Assembly: GCA_026018925.1 (NCBI GenBank)
Contig: JAKSZU010000134.1
Coordinates: forward strand, 248,001 to 312,000
Origin: Tupaia tana
Taxonomy: Eukaryota; Chordata; Mammalia; Scandentia; Tupaiidae
DNA: 64,000 bases
Reading direction: 5' to 3'
Shown here in pieces: positions 49,759 through 61,542 of the stretch. Positions within the stretch are counted from its first letter, which is position 1; every line of letters begins with the position of its first letter. A program made the position numbers and the translations under genes. The notes under the pieces were generated by a model. The model worked only from the letters and a program-made list of their open reading frames with translations. It had not been told where the DNA came from and searched no databases.

Positions 49759-50512
49759 GGAATCTTCTCAGAGAATGGCTCAACTCTCTTGCCTGGGAGA
49801 AAGGAGCAGAAGGGCTTATTAACAAAACAAAAGGTGGTGCTGAGAGTCAGAGAGAAATTGTACCTTTAAAAAAATCGTAAAAAGGAAAAATTACAAAAAA
49901 AAAAAAGGAGGAGACAGGAGCAGTGAGAGACAGAGATCTCAGGGACACAGAGACAGAGATAGAAGGCCAGAGGGGCTCCCTACCACACTAGCTATGCTTG
50001 CTGGAGGCTGAATTATGAGTAGAAAATCTTCATTTCTCCTGAGCCCTGATATATCTAGTTCCCAGTATCCATGTGGAATCTTCTCAGAGAATGGCTCAAC
50101 TCTCCTGCCTGGGAGAAAGAGCAGAAGGGCTTATTAACAAAACAAAAGATGAAGCTGAGAGCCAGAGAGAAATTCTACCTTTAAAAAAATCGTAAAAAGG
50201 AAAAATTACCAAAAAAATTGAGGAGAGAGGAGCAGAGAGAGACAGAGACCTCAGAGACACAGAGACAGAGATAGAAGGCCAGAGGGGCTCCCTACCACAC
50301 TAGCTTTGCTTGCTGGAGGCTGAATTATGAGTAGAAAATCTTCATTTCTCCTGAGCCCTGAAATATCTACTCACCAGTATGCATGTGGAAACTTCTCAGA
50401 GAATGGCTCAATTCTCCTGCCTGGGAGAAATGAGCAGAAGGGCTTATTAACAAAACAAAAGATGGAGCTGAGAGCCAGAGAGAAATTCTACCTTTAAAAA
50501 AATCGTAAAAAT

Positions 50513-50777
50513 GGGAACCAGCAGTTAGCGTAATGGCTATGTCGCTGGACTCCCACGTAGTCGACCGCGGTTCGCGTCTCGGACCCGGTGGCTTACAACT
50601 CACGCCGGGCGCGTGTGCGTGCGTGCCCAGGATCCCGAGAGGAGAATGGAGGAGAAGGGATTGCGGCGTGACCATCCCCCCTGGGGGGTGATTTCTCGCT
50701 TTCTATCTCTCTGTCTCTCTCTGTCTGTCTGGCGAGCGCACGCGCCCTATAGCGAAAAACCTCTCAAAAAAAAAAAA
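50513..50777 (+). mobile_element. tRNA-derived SINE, copy 4
   Basis: A 253-bp body at 50513-50765 plus a tail. The left target duplication AAAAAAATCGTAAAAA is at 50496-50511. The right one at 50771-50786 reads AAAAAAATACTAAAAA, with two changes. At every body position where a single copy differs from the other three, this copy carries the majority base, so it is the closest to the ancestral sequence. Its upstream monomer (TCTACTCACCAGTATGCATG) is not the type found before copies 1-3, which places a recombination joint within about one monomer of the element. Confidence 0.9.
50526..50579 (+). promoter_or_regulatory. Internal Pol III A and B boxes, SINE copy 4
   Basis: A box TAGCGTAATGG (50526-50536) and B box GGTTCGCGTCT (50569-50579), identical to copies 1 and 3. 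No T4 run follows in the next monomer, so any transcript would run on into satellite sequence. Confidence 0.6.
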
Positions 50778-53700
50778 TACTAAAAAGGAAAAATTACCAA
50801 AAAAAAATGAGGAGACAGGAGCAGAGAGAGACAGAGACCTCAGAGACACAGAGACAGAGATAGAAGACCAGAGGGGCTCCCTACCACACTATCTTTGCCT
50901 GCTGGAGGCTGAATTATGTGTAGAAAATCTTCATTTCTCCACAGCCCTGAAATATCTAGTTCCCAGTATCCATGTGGAATCTTCTCAGAGAATGGCTCAA
51001 CTCTCCTGCCTGGGAGAAAGGAGCAGAAGGGCTTATTAACAAAACAAAAGACGGAGCTGAGAGCCAGAGAGAAATTCTACCTTTAAAAAAATCGTAAAAA
51101 GGAAAAATTACCAAAAAGAAAAATGAGGAGACAGGAACAGAGAGAGACAGAGACCTCAGAGACACAGAGACAGAGATAGAAGGCCCGAGGGGCTCCCTAC
51201 CACACTAGCTTTCCTTCCTGGAGGCTGAATTATGAGTAGAAAATCTTCATTTCTCCTGAGCCCTGAAATATCTAGTTCCCAGTATCCATGTGGAAACTTC
51301 TCAGAGAATGGCTCAACTCTCCTGCCTGGGAGAAATGAGAAGAAGGGCTTATTAACAAAACAAAAGATGGAGCTGAGAGCCAGAGAGAAATTGTACATTT
51401 AAAAAAATCGTAAAAAGGAAAAATTACCAAAAAAAAATGAGGACACAGGAGCAGAGAGACACAGAGACCTTAGAGACACAGAGACAGAGATAGAAGGCCA
51501 GAGGGGCTCCCTACCACACTAGCTTTGCTTGCTGGAGGCTGAATTATGAGTAGAAAATCTTCATTTCTCCTGAGCCCTGAAATATCTAGTTCCCAGTATC
51601 CATGTGGAATCTTCTCAGAGAATGGCTCAACTCTCCTGCCTGGGAAAAAGGAGCAGAAGGGCTTATTAACAAATCAAAAGATGGAGCTGAGAGCCAGAGA
51701 GAAATTCTACCTTTAAAAAATCGTAAATAGAAAAATTACCAAAAAATAAAATGAGGAGACAGGAGCAGAGAGAGACAGAGACCTCAGAGACACAGCGACA
51801 GAGATAGAAGTCCAGAGGGGCTCCCGACCACACTAGCTTTGCTCGCTGGAGGCTGAATTATGAGTAGAAAATCTTCATTTCTCCTGAGCCCTGAAATATC
51901 TCGTTCCCAGTATCCATGAGGAAACTTCTCAGAGAATGGCTCAACTCTCCTGCCTGGGAGAAAGGAACAGAAGGGCTTATTAACAAAACAAAAGATGGAG
52001 TTGAAAGCCAGAGAGAAATTCTACCTTTAAAAAAATCGTAAAAAGGAAAATTACCAAAAAAAAATGAGGAGACAGGAGCAGAGAGAGACAGAGACCTCAG
52101 AGACACAGAGACAAAGATAGAAGGCCCGAGGGGCTCCCTACCACACTAGCTTTCCTTCCTGGAGGCTGAATTATGAGTAGAAAATCTTCATTTCTCCTGA
52201 GCCCTGAAATATCTAGTTCCCAGTATCCATGTGGAAACTTCTCAGAGAATGGCTCAACTCTCCTGCCTGGGAGAAAGGAGCAGAAGGGCTTATTAACAAA
52301 ACAAAAGATGGAGCTGAGAGCCAGAGAGAAATTCTACCATTAAAAAAATCGTAAAAAGGAAAGATTACAAAAAAAATATGAGGAGACTGGAGCAGAGAGA
52401 GACAGAGACCTCAGAGACACAGAGACAGAGATAGAAGGCCAGAGGGGCTCCCTACCACACTAGCTTTGCTTGCTGGAGGCTGAATTATGAGTAGAAAATC
52501 TTCATTTCTCCTGAGCCCTGAAATATCTAGTTCCCAGTATCCATGTGGAACCTTCTCAGAGAATGGCTCAACTCTCCTGCCTGGGAGAAAGGAGCAGAAG
52601 GGCTTATTAACAAAACAAAAGATGGAGCTGAGAGCCAGAGAGAAATTCTACCTTTAAAAAAATCGTAAAAAGGAAAAATTACCAAAAAAAAAGTGAGGAG
52701 ATAGGAGTAGAGAGAGACAGAGACCTCAGAGACACAGAGACAGAGATAGAAGGCCAGAGGGCCTCCCTACCACACTAGCTTTGCTTGCTGGAGGCTGAAT
52801 TATGAGTAGAAAATCTGCATTTCTCCTGAGCCCTGAAATATCTAGTTCCCATTATCCATGTGGAATCTTCTCAGAGAATGGCTCAACTCTCCTGCCTGGG
52901 AGAAAGGAGCAGAAGGGCTTATTAACAAAACAAAAGATGGAGCTGAGAGCCAGAGGGAAATTCTAACTTTAAAAAAATCGTCAAAAAGAAAAATTACCAA
53001 AAAAAATGAGGAGACAGGAGCAGAGAGAGACAGAGACCTCAGAGACACAGAGACAGAGATAGAAGGCCAGAGGGGCTCCCTACCACACTAGCTTTCCTCG
53101 CTGGAGGCTGAATTATGAGTAGAAAATCTTCATTTCTCCTGAGCCCTGAAATATCTCGTTCCCAGTATCCATGAGGAAACTCCTCAGAGAATGGCTCAAC
53201 TCTCCTGCCTGGGAGAAAGGAACAGAAGGGCTTATTAACAAAACAAAAGATGGAGTTGAAAGCCAGAGAGTAATTCTACCTTTAAAAAAATCGTAAAAAG
53301 GAAAAATTACCAAAAAAATATGAGGAGACAGGAGCAGAGAGACACAGAGACCTCAGAGACACAGACACAGAGATAGAAGGCCAGAGGGGCTCCCTACCAC
53401 ACTACCTTTGCTTGCTGGAGGCTGAATTATGAGTAGAAAATCTTCATTTCTCCTGAGCCCTGAAATATCTAGTTCCCAGTATCCATGTGGAATCTTCTCA
53501 GAGAAGGGCTCAACTCTTCTGCATGGGAAAAAGGAGCAGAAGGGCTTATTAACAAAACAAAAGATGGAGCTGAGAGCCAGAGAGAAATTCTACCTTTAAA
53601 AAATCGTAAATAGAAAAATTACCAAAAAGAAAAATGAGGAGACAGGAGCAGAGAGAGACAGAGACCTCAGAGACACAGAGACAGAGATAGAAGGCCAGAG

Positions 53701-55019
53701 GGGCTCCCGACCACACTAGCTTTGCTCGCTGGAGGCTGAATTATGAGTAGAAAATCTTCATTTCTCCTGAGCCCTGAAATATCTAGTTCCCAGTATCCAT
53801 GTGGAATCTTCTCAGAGAATGGCTCAACTCTCCTCCCTGGGAGAAAGGAGCAGAAAGGCTTATTAACAAAACAAAAGATGGAGCTGAGAGCCAGAGAGAA
53901 ATTCTACATTTAAAAAAATCGTAAAAAGGAAAAATTACAAAAAAAAATTAGGAGACAGGAGCAGAGAGAGACAGAGACCTCAGAGACACAGAGAAAGAGA
54001 TAGAAGGCCAGAGGGGCTCCCGACCACACTAGCTTTGCTTGCTGGAGGCTGAATTATGAGTAGAAAATCTTCATTTCTCCTGAGCCCTGAAATATCTAGT
54101 TCCCAGTATCCTTGTGGAATCTTCTCAGAAATGGCTCAACTCTCCTGCCTGGGAGAAAGGAGCAGAAGGGCTTATTAACAAAACAATAGATGGAGCTGAG
54201 AGCCAGAGAGAAATTCTACCTTTAAAAAAATCGTAAAAAGGAAAAATTACCAAAAAAAAAGTGAGGAGATAGGAGCAGAGAGAGACAGAGACCTCAGAGA
54301 CACAGAGACAGAGATAGAAGGCCAGAGGGGCTCCATACCACACTAACTTTGCTTGCTGGAGGATGAATAATGAGTAGAAAATCTTCATTTCTCCTGAGCC
54401 TTGAAATATCTAGTTCCCAGTATCCATGTGGAATCTTCTCAGAGAATGGCTCAAATCTCCTGCCTGGGAGAAAGGAGCAGAAGGGCTTATTAACAAAACA
54501 AAAGATGGAGCTGAGAGCCAGTGAGAAATTCTACCTTTAAAAAAATCGTAAAAAGGAAAAATTACCAAAAAATAAAATGAGGAGACAGGAGTAGAGAGAG
54601 ACAGAGACCTCAGAGACACAGAGACAGAGATAGAAGGCCCGAGGGGCTCCCTACCACACTAGCTTTGCTTGCTGGAGGCTGAATTATGAGTAGAAAATCT
54701 TCATTTCTCCTGAGCTCTGAAATATCTAGTTCCCAGTATCCATGTGGAATCTTCTCAGATAATGGCTAAAATCTCCTTCGTGGAAGAAAGGAGCAGAAAG
54801 GCTTATTAACAAAACAAAAGATGGAGCTGAGAGCCAGAGAGAAATTCTACCTTTAAAAAAATCGTAAAAGGAAAAATTACCATAAAGAAAAATGAGGAGA
54901 CAGAAGCAGAGAGAGACAGAGACCTCAGAGACACAGAGACAGAGATAGAAGGCCAGAGGGGCTCCCGACCACACTAGCTTTGCTTGCTGTAGGCTGAATT
55001 ATGAGTAGAAAATCTTCAT

Positions 55020-55755
55020 TTCTCCTGAGCCCTGAAATATCTAGTTCCCAGTATCCATGTGGAATCTTCTCAGAGAATGGCTCAAATCTCCTGCCTGGGA
55101 GAAAGGAGCAGAAGGACTTATTAACAAAACAAAAGATGGAGCTGAGAGCCAGTGAGAAATTCTACCTTTAAAAAAATAGTAAAAAGGAAAAATTACCAAA
55201 AAATAAAAGGAGGAGACAGGAGCAGAGAGAGACAGAGACCTCAGAGACACAGAGACAGAGATGGAAGGCCAGAAGGGCTCCCTACCACACTAGCTTTGCT
55301 TGCTGGAGGCTGTATTATGAGTAGAAAATCTTCATTTCTCCTGAGCCCTGAAATATCTCGTTCCCAGTATCCATGTGGAATCTTCTCAGAGAATGGCTCA
55401 ACTCTCCTGCCTGGGAGAAAGGAGCAGAAGGGCTTATTATCAAAACAAAAGATGGAGCTGAGAGCCAGAGAGAAATTCTACCTTTAAAAAAATCGTAAAA
55501 ACGTAAAATTACCAAAAAATAAAATGAGGAGACAGGAGCAGAGAGAGACAGAGACCTCAGAGACACAGAGACAGAGATAGAAGGCCAGAAGGGCTCCCTA
55601 CCACACTAGCTTTCCTTGCTGGAGGCTGAATTATGAGTAGAAAATCTTCATTTCTCCTGAGCCCTGAAATATCTAGTTCCCAGTATCCATGTGGAATCTT
55701 CTCAGAGAATGGCTCAACTCTCCTGCCTGGGAGAAAGGAGCAGAAGGGCTTATTA
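55020..55755 (+). repeat. Duplicated block in domain C, left copy (offset 4,094 = 13 monomers)
   Basis: Matches 59114-59849 through GAGCCAGTGAGAAATTC, AATAAAAGGAGGAGACAGG, GAGATGGAAGGCC, GGCTGTATTATGAG, GGCTTATTATCAAAAC, CGTAAAAACGTAAAATTACC and GCTTTCCTTGCTGG. It ends where this copy reads GCAGAAGGGC and the partner GCAGAAAGGC. Confidence 0.82.
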
Positions 55756-56640
55756 ACAAAACAAAAGATGGAGCTGAGAGCCAGAGAGAAATTCTACCTT
55801 TAAAAAAATCGTAAAAAGGAAAAATTACCAAAAAATAAAATGAGGAGACAGGAGCAGAGAGAGACAGAGACCTCAGAGACACAGAGAAAGAGATAGAAGG
55901 CCCGAGGGGCTCCCTACCACAGTAGCTTTGCTTGCTGGAGGCTGAATTATGAGTAGAAAATCTTCATTTCTCCTGAGCTCTGAAATATCTAGTTCCCAGT
56001 ATCCATGTGTAATCTTCTCAGATAATGGCTAAAATCTCCTTCCTGGGAGAAAGGAGCAGAAAGGCTTATTAACAAAACAAAAGATGGAGCTGAGAGCCAG
56101 AGAGAAATTCTACCTTTAAAAAAATCGTAAAAAGGAAAAATTACCAAAAAAAAAAATGAGGAGATAGGAGCAGAGAGAGACAGAGACCTCAGAGACACAG
56201 AGACAGAGATAGAAGGCCAGAGGGGCTCCGTACCACACTAGCCTTGCTTGCTGGAGGCTGAATTATGAGTAGAAAATCTTCATTTCTCCTGAGCCCTGAA
56301 ATATCTAGTTCCCAGTATCCATGTGGAATCTTCTCAGAGAATGGCTCAACTGTCCTGCCTGGGAGAAAGGAGCAGAAGGGCTTCTTAACAAAACAAAAGA
56401 TGGAGCTGAGAGCCAGAGAGAAATTCTACCTTTAAAAAAATTGTAAAAAGGAAATATTTCCAAAAAATATAATGAGGAGACAGGAGCAGAGAGAGACAGA
56501 GACCTCAGAGACACAGAGACAGAGATAGAAGGCCCGAGGGGCTCCCTACCCCACTAGCTTTGCATGCTGGAGGCTGAATTATGAGTAGAAAATCTTCATT
56601 TCTCCTGAGCCCTGAAATATCTAGTTCCCAGTAACCATGT

Positions 56641-58395
56641 GGAATCTTCTCAGAGAATGGCTCAACTCTCCTGCCTGGGAGAAAGGAGCAGAAAGGCTTA
56701 TTAACAAAACAAAAGATGGAGCTGAGAGCCAGAGAGAAATTCTACCTTTAAAAAAATCGTAAAAAGGAAAAATTACAAAAAAAAAATGAGGAGACAGGAG
56801 CAGAGAAACACAGAGACCTTAGAGACACAGAGACAGAGATAGAAGGCCAGAGGGGCTCCCGACCACACTAGCTTTGCTTGCTGGAGGCTGAATTATGAGT
56901 AGAAAATCTTCATTTCTCCTGAGCCCTGAAATATCTAGTTCCCAGTATCCATGTGGAAACTTCTCAGAGAATGCGTCAACTCTCCTGCCTGGGAGAAAGG
57001 TGCAGAAGGGATTATTAACAAAACAAAAGATGGAGTTGAGAGCCAGAGAGAAATTCTACCTTTAAAAAAATCGTAAAAAGAAAAATTACCAAAAAATAAA
57101 ATGAGAAGACAGGAGCAGAGAGAGACAGAGACCTCAGAGACACAGAGACAGAGATAGAAGCCAGAGGGGCTCCCTACCACACTAGCTTTGCTTGCTGGAG
57201 GCTGAATTATGAGTAGAAAATCTTCATTTCTCCTGAGCCCTGAAATATCTCGTTCCCACTATCCATGTGGAATCTTCTCAGAGAATGGCTCAACTCTCCT
57301 GCCTGGGAGAAAGGAGCAGAAGGGCTTATTAACAAAACAAAAGATGGAGCTGAGAGCCAGAGAGAAATTCTACCTTTAAAAAAATCGTAAATAGAAAAAT
57401 TACCAAAAAATAAAATGAGAAGACAGGAGCAGAGAGAGACAGAGACCTCAGGTACACAGAGACAGAGATAGAAGGTCAGAGGGGCTCCCGACCACACTAG
57501 CTTTGCTTGCTGGAGGCTGAATTATGAGTAGAAAATCTTCATTTCTCTTGAGCCCTGAAATATCTCGTTCCCAGTATCCATGAGGAAACTTCTCAGAGAA
57601 TGGCTCAACTCTCCTGCCTGGGAGAAAGGAACAGAAGGGCTTATTAACAAAACAAAAGATGGAGTTGAAAGCCAGAGAGTAATTCTACCTTTAAAAAAAT
57701 CGTAAAAAGAAAAAATTACGAAAAAAAAATGATGAGACAGGAGCAGAGAGACACAGAGACCTCAGAGACACAGAGACAGAGATAGAAGGCCAGAGGGGCT
57801 CCCTACCACACTACCTTTGCTTGCTGAAAGCTGAATTATGAGTAGAAAATATTCATTTCTCCTGAGCCCTGAAATATCTAGTTCCCAGTATCCATGTGGA
57901 ATCTTCTCAGAGAATGGCTTAACTCTCCTGCATGGGAAAAAGGAGCAGAAGGGCTTATTAACAAAACAAAAGATGGAGCTGAGAGCCAGAGAGAAATTCT
58001 ACCTTTAAAAAATCGTAAATAGAAAAATTACCAAAAAATAAAATGAGGAGACAGGAGCAGAGAGAGACAGAGGCCTCAGAGACACAGAGACAGAGATAGA
58101 AGGCCAGAGGGGCTCCCGACCACACTAGCTTTGCTCGCTGGAGGCTGAATTATGAGTAGAAAATCTTCATTTCTCCTGAGCCCTGAAATATCTCGTTCCC
58201 AGTATCCATGAGGAAACTTCTCAGAGAATGGCTCAACTCTCCTGCCTGGGAGAAAGGAACAGAAGGGCTTATTAACAAAACAAAAGATGGAGTTGAAAGC
58301 CAGATAGAAATTCTACCTTTAAAAAAATCGTAAAAAGGAAAAATTACCAAAAAAAAATGAGGAGACAGGAGCAGAGAGACACAGAGACCTCAGAG
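56641..58395 (+). repeat. Duplicated block in domain C, left copy (offset 3,147 = 10 monomers)
   Basis: Matches 59788-61542 over about 1.75 kb with roughly a dozen substitutions that I could count. Shared markers: CAGAGAAACACAGAGACC, GAGAATGCGTCAACTC, GAAGGGATTATT, GATAGAAGCCAGAGGGG, CGTTCCCACTATCC, GAAAATATTCATTTCTCC and CTCTCCTGCATGGG. It ends at GGCCCGAGGGG here against GGCCAGAGGGG in the partner. Confidence 0.84.
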
Positions 58396-59050
58396 ACACA
58401 GAGACAGAGATAGAAGGCCCGAGGGGCTCCCTACCACACTAGCTTTGCTTGCTGGAGGCTGAATTATGAGTAGAAAATCTTCATTTCTCCTGAGCTCTGA
58501 AATATCTAGTTCCCAGTATCCATGTGGAAACTTCTCAGATAATGGCTAAAATCTCCTTCCTGGGAGAAAGGAGCAGAAAGGCTTATTAACAAAACAAAAG
58601 ATGGAGCTGAGAGCCAGAGAGAAATTCTACCTTTAAAAAAATCGTAAAAAGGAAAAATTACCAAAAAAAAAATGAGGAGATAGGAGCAGAGAGAGACAGA
58701 GACCTCAGAGACACAGAGACAGAGATAGAAGGCCAGAGGGGCTCCGTACCACACTAGCTTTGCTTGCTGGAGGCTGAATTATGAGTAGAAAATACTCATT
58801 TCTCCTGAGACGTGAAATATCTAGTTCCCAGTATCCTTGTGGAATCTTCTCAGAAATGGCTCAACTCTCCTGCCTGGGAGAAAGGAGAAGGGCTTATTAA
58901 CAAAACAAAAGATGGAGTTGAGTGCCAGAGAGAAATTCTACCTTTAAAAAAATCGTAAAAAGGAAAAATTACCAAGAAAAAAAAAGTGAGGAGATAGGAG
59001 CAGAAAGAGACAGAGACCTCGGAGACACAGAGACAGAGATAGAAGGCCAG
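58060..59050 (+). repeat. Duplicated block in domain C, left copy (offset 4,718 = 15 monomers)
   Basis: Matches 62778-63768. Shared markers: CAGAGGCCTCAGAG, GAAAGCCAGATAGAAATTC, GATAATGGCTAAAATCTCC, AAATACTCATTTCTCC, CTGAGACGTGAAAT, CTTCTCAGAAATGGC, GAAAGGAGAAGGGC, GGAGTTGAGTGCCAG and ACCTCGGAGACAC. It overlaps the right end of the previous block, so part of it exists in three copies (58150, 61297, 62868). Confidence 0.84.
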
Positions 59051-59113
59051 AGGGCCTCCCTACCACACTAACTTTGCTTGCTGGAGGCTGAATTATGAGT
59101 AGAAAATCTTCAT

Positions 59114-59849
59114 TTCTCCTGAGCCCTGAAATATCTAGTTCCCAGTATCCATGTGGAATCTTCTCAGAGAATGGCTCAAATCTCCTGCCTGGGAGAAAGG
59201 AGCAGAAGGGCTTATTAACAAAACAAAAGATGGAGCTGAGAGCCAGTGAGAAATTCTACCTTTAAAAAAATCGTAAAAAGGAAAAATTACCAAAAAATAA
59301 AAGGAGGAGACAGGAGCAGAGAGAGACAGAGACCTCAGAGACACAGAGACAGAGATGGAAGGCCAGAGGGGCTCCCTACCACACTAGCTTTGCTTGCTGG
59401 AGGCTGTATTATGAGTAGAAAATCTTCATTTCTCCTGAGCCCTGAAATATCTCGTTCCCAGTATCCATGTGGAATCTTCTCAGAGAATGGCTCAACTCTC
59501 CTGCCTGGGAGAAAGGAGCAGAAGGGCTTATTATCAAAACAAAAGATGGAGCTGAGAGCCAGAGAGAAATTCTACCTTTAAAAAAATCGTAAAAACGTAA
59601 AATTACCAAAAAATAAAATGAGGAGACAGGAGCAGAGAGAGACAGAGACCTCAGAGACACAGAGACAGAGATAGAAGGCCAGAAGGGCTCCCTACCACAC
59701 TAGCTTTCCTTGCTGGAGGCTGAATTATGAGTAGAAAATCTTCATTTCTCCTGAGCCCTGAAATATCTAGTTCCCAGTATCCATGTGGAATCTTCTCAGA
59801 GAATGGCTCAACTCTCCTGCCTGGGAGAAAGGAGCAGAAAGGCTTATTA
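59114..59849 (+). repeat. Duplicated block in domain C, partner of 55020-55755
   Basis: The same ordered markers as its partner. It has GGCCAGAGGGGCTCC where the partner has GGCCAGAAGGGCTCC (near 55270). It runs directly into the block that starts at 59788. Confidence 0.82.
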
Positions 59850-61542
59850 ACAAAACAAAAGATGGAGCTGAGAGCCAGAGAGAAATTCTACCTTTAAAAA
59901 AATCGTAAAAAGGAAAAATTACCAAAAAAAAAATGAGGAGACAGGAGCAGAGAAACACAGAGACCTTAGAGACACAGAGACAGAGATAGAAGGCCAGAGG
60001 GGCTCCCGACCACACTAGCTTTGCTTGCTGGAGGCTGAATTATGAGTAGAAAATCTTCATTTCTCCTGAGCCCTGAAATATCTAGTTCCCAGTATCCATG
60101 TGGAAACTTCTCAGAGAATGCGTCAACTCTCCTGCCTGGGAGAAAGGTGCAGAAGGGATTATTAACAAAACAAAAGATGGAGTTGAGAGCCAGAGAGAAA
60201 TTCTACCTTTAAAAAAATCGTAAAAAGAAAAATTACCAAAAAATAAAATGAGAAGACAGGAGCAGAGAGAGACAGAGACCTCAGAGACACAAAGACAGAG
60301 ATAGAAGCCAGAGGGGCTCCCTACCACACTAGCTTTGCTTGCTGGAGGCTGAATTATGAGTAGAAAATCTTCATTTCTCCTGAGCCCTGAAATATCTCGT
60401 TCCCACTATCCATGTGGAATCTTCTCAGAGAATGGCTCAACTCTCCTGCCTGGGAGAAAGGAGCAGAAGGGCTTATTAACAAAACAAAAGATGGAGCTGA
60501 GAGCCAGAGAGAAATTCTACCTTTAAAAAAATCGTAAATAGAAAAATTACCAAAAAATAAAATGAGAAGACAGGAGCAGAGAGAGACAGAGACCTCAGAT
60601 ACACAGAGACAGAGATAGAAGGTCAGAGGTGCTCCCGACCACACTAGCTTTGCTTGCTGGAGGCTGAATTATGAGTAGAAAATCTTCATTTCTCTTGAGC
60701 CCTAAAATATCTCGTTCCCAGTATCCATGAGGAAACTTCTCAGAGAATGGCTCAACTCTCCTGCCTGGGAGAAAGGAACAGAAGGGCTTATTAACAAAAC
60801 AAAAGATGGAGTTGAAAGCCAGAGAGTAATTCTACCTTTAAAAAAATCGTAAAAAGGAAAAATTACGAAAAAAAAATGAGGAGACAGGAGCAGAGAGACA
60901 CAGAGACCTCAGAGACACAGAGACAGAGATAGAAGGCCAGAGGGGCTCCCTACCACACTACCTTTGCTTGCTGAAGGCTGAATTATGAGTAGAAAATATT
61001 CATTTCTCCTGAGCCCTGAAATATCTAGTTCCCAGTATCCATGTGGAATCTTCTCAGAGAATGGCTTAACTCTCCTGCATGGGAAAAAGGAGCAGAAGGG
61101 CTTATTAACAAAACAAAAGATGGAGCTGAGAGCCAGAGAGAAATTCTACCTTTAAAAAATCGTAAATAGAAAAATTACCAAAAAATAAAATGAGGAGAGA
61201 GGAGCAGAGAGAGACAGAGACCTCAGAGACACAGATACAGAGATAGAAGGCCAGAGGGGCTCCCGACCACTCTAGCTTTGCTCGCTGGAGGCTGAATTAT
61301 GAGTAGAAAATCTTCATTTCTCCTGAGCCCTGAAATATCTCGTTCCCAGTATCCATGAGGAAACTTCTCAGAGAATGGCTCAACTCTCCTGCCTGGGAGA
61401 AAGGAACAGAAGGGCTTATTAACAAAACAAAAGATGGAGTTGAAAGCCAGATAGAAATTCTACCTTTAAAAAAATCGTAAAAAGGAAAAATTACCAAAAA
61501 AAAATGAGGAGACAGGAGCAGAGAGACACAGAGACCTCAGAG
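59788..61542 (+). repeat. Duplicated block in domain C, partner of 56641-58395
   Basis: The right copy of the 10-monomer-spaced pair. Private changes include ACACAAAGACAG (near 60290), CCTCAGATACAC, GAGGTGCTCCC and ACCACTCTAGC. The last is shared with 63780, linking this copy to the end of the window. Confidence 0.84.

Larger units (their letters stand above)
20271..51800 (+). repeat. 315-bp satellite array, domain B (contains SINEs and gap)
   Basis: The same monomer as domain A but with a different set of variants: TCTACTTCCCAGTATGCATG, CCTGATATATCTAG, AAATATATAGTTCCC, CTAATTTTGC, CAGTGAGAGACAGAGATCTC, CCTCTGAGCCCTG with GGAGGCAGAAGTATGAG, and TAAAACAATCGTAAAATG. The domain A markers CTTCTTTAAAAA, TACGGCC and CACAAGACC were not seen here. 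The right limit near 51.8 kb is approximate: it is where the ATCTCGTTCCCAGTATCCATGAGG monomers become frequent. No gene is visible. The intervals between the listed SINEs and higher-order blocks hold only ordinary monomers. Confidence 0.9.
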
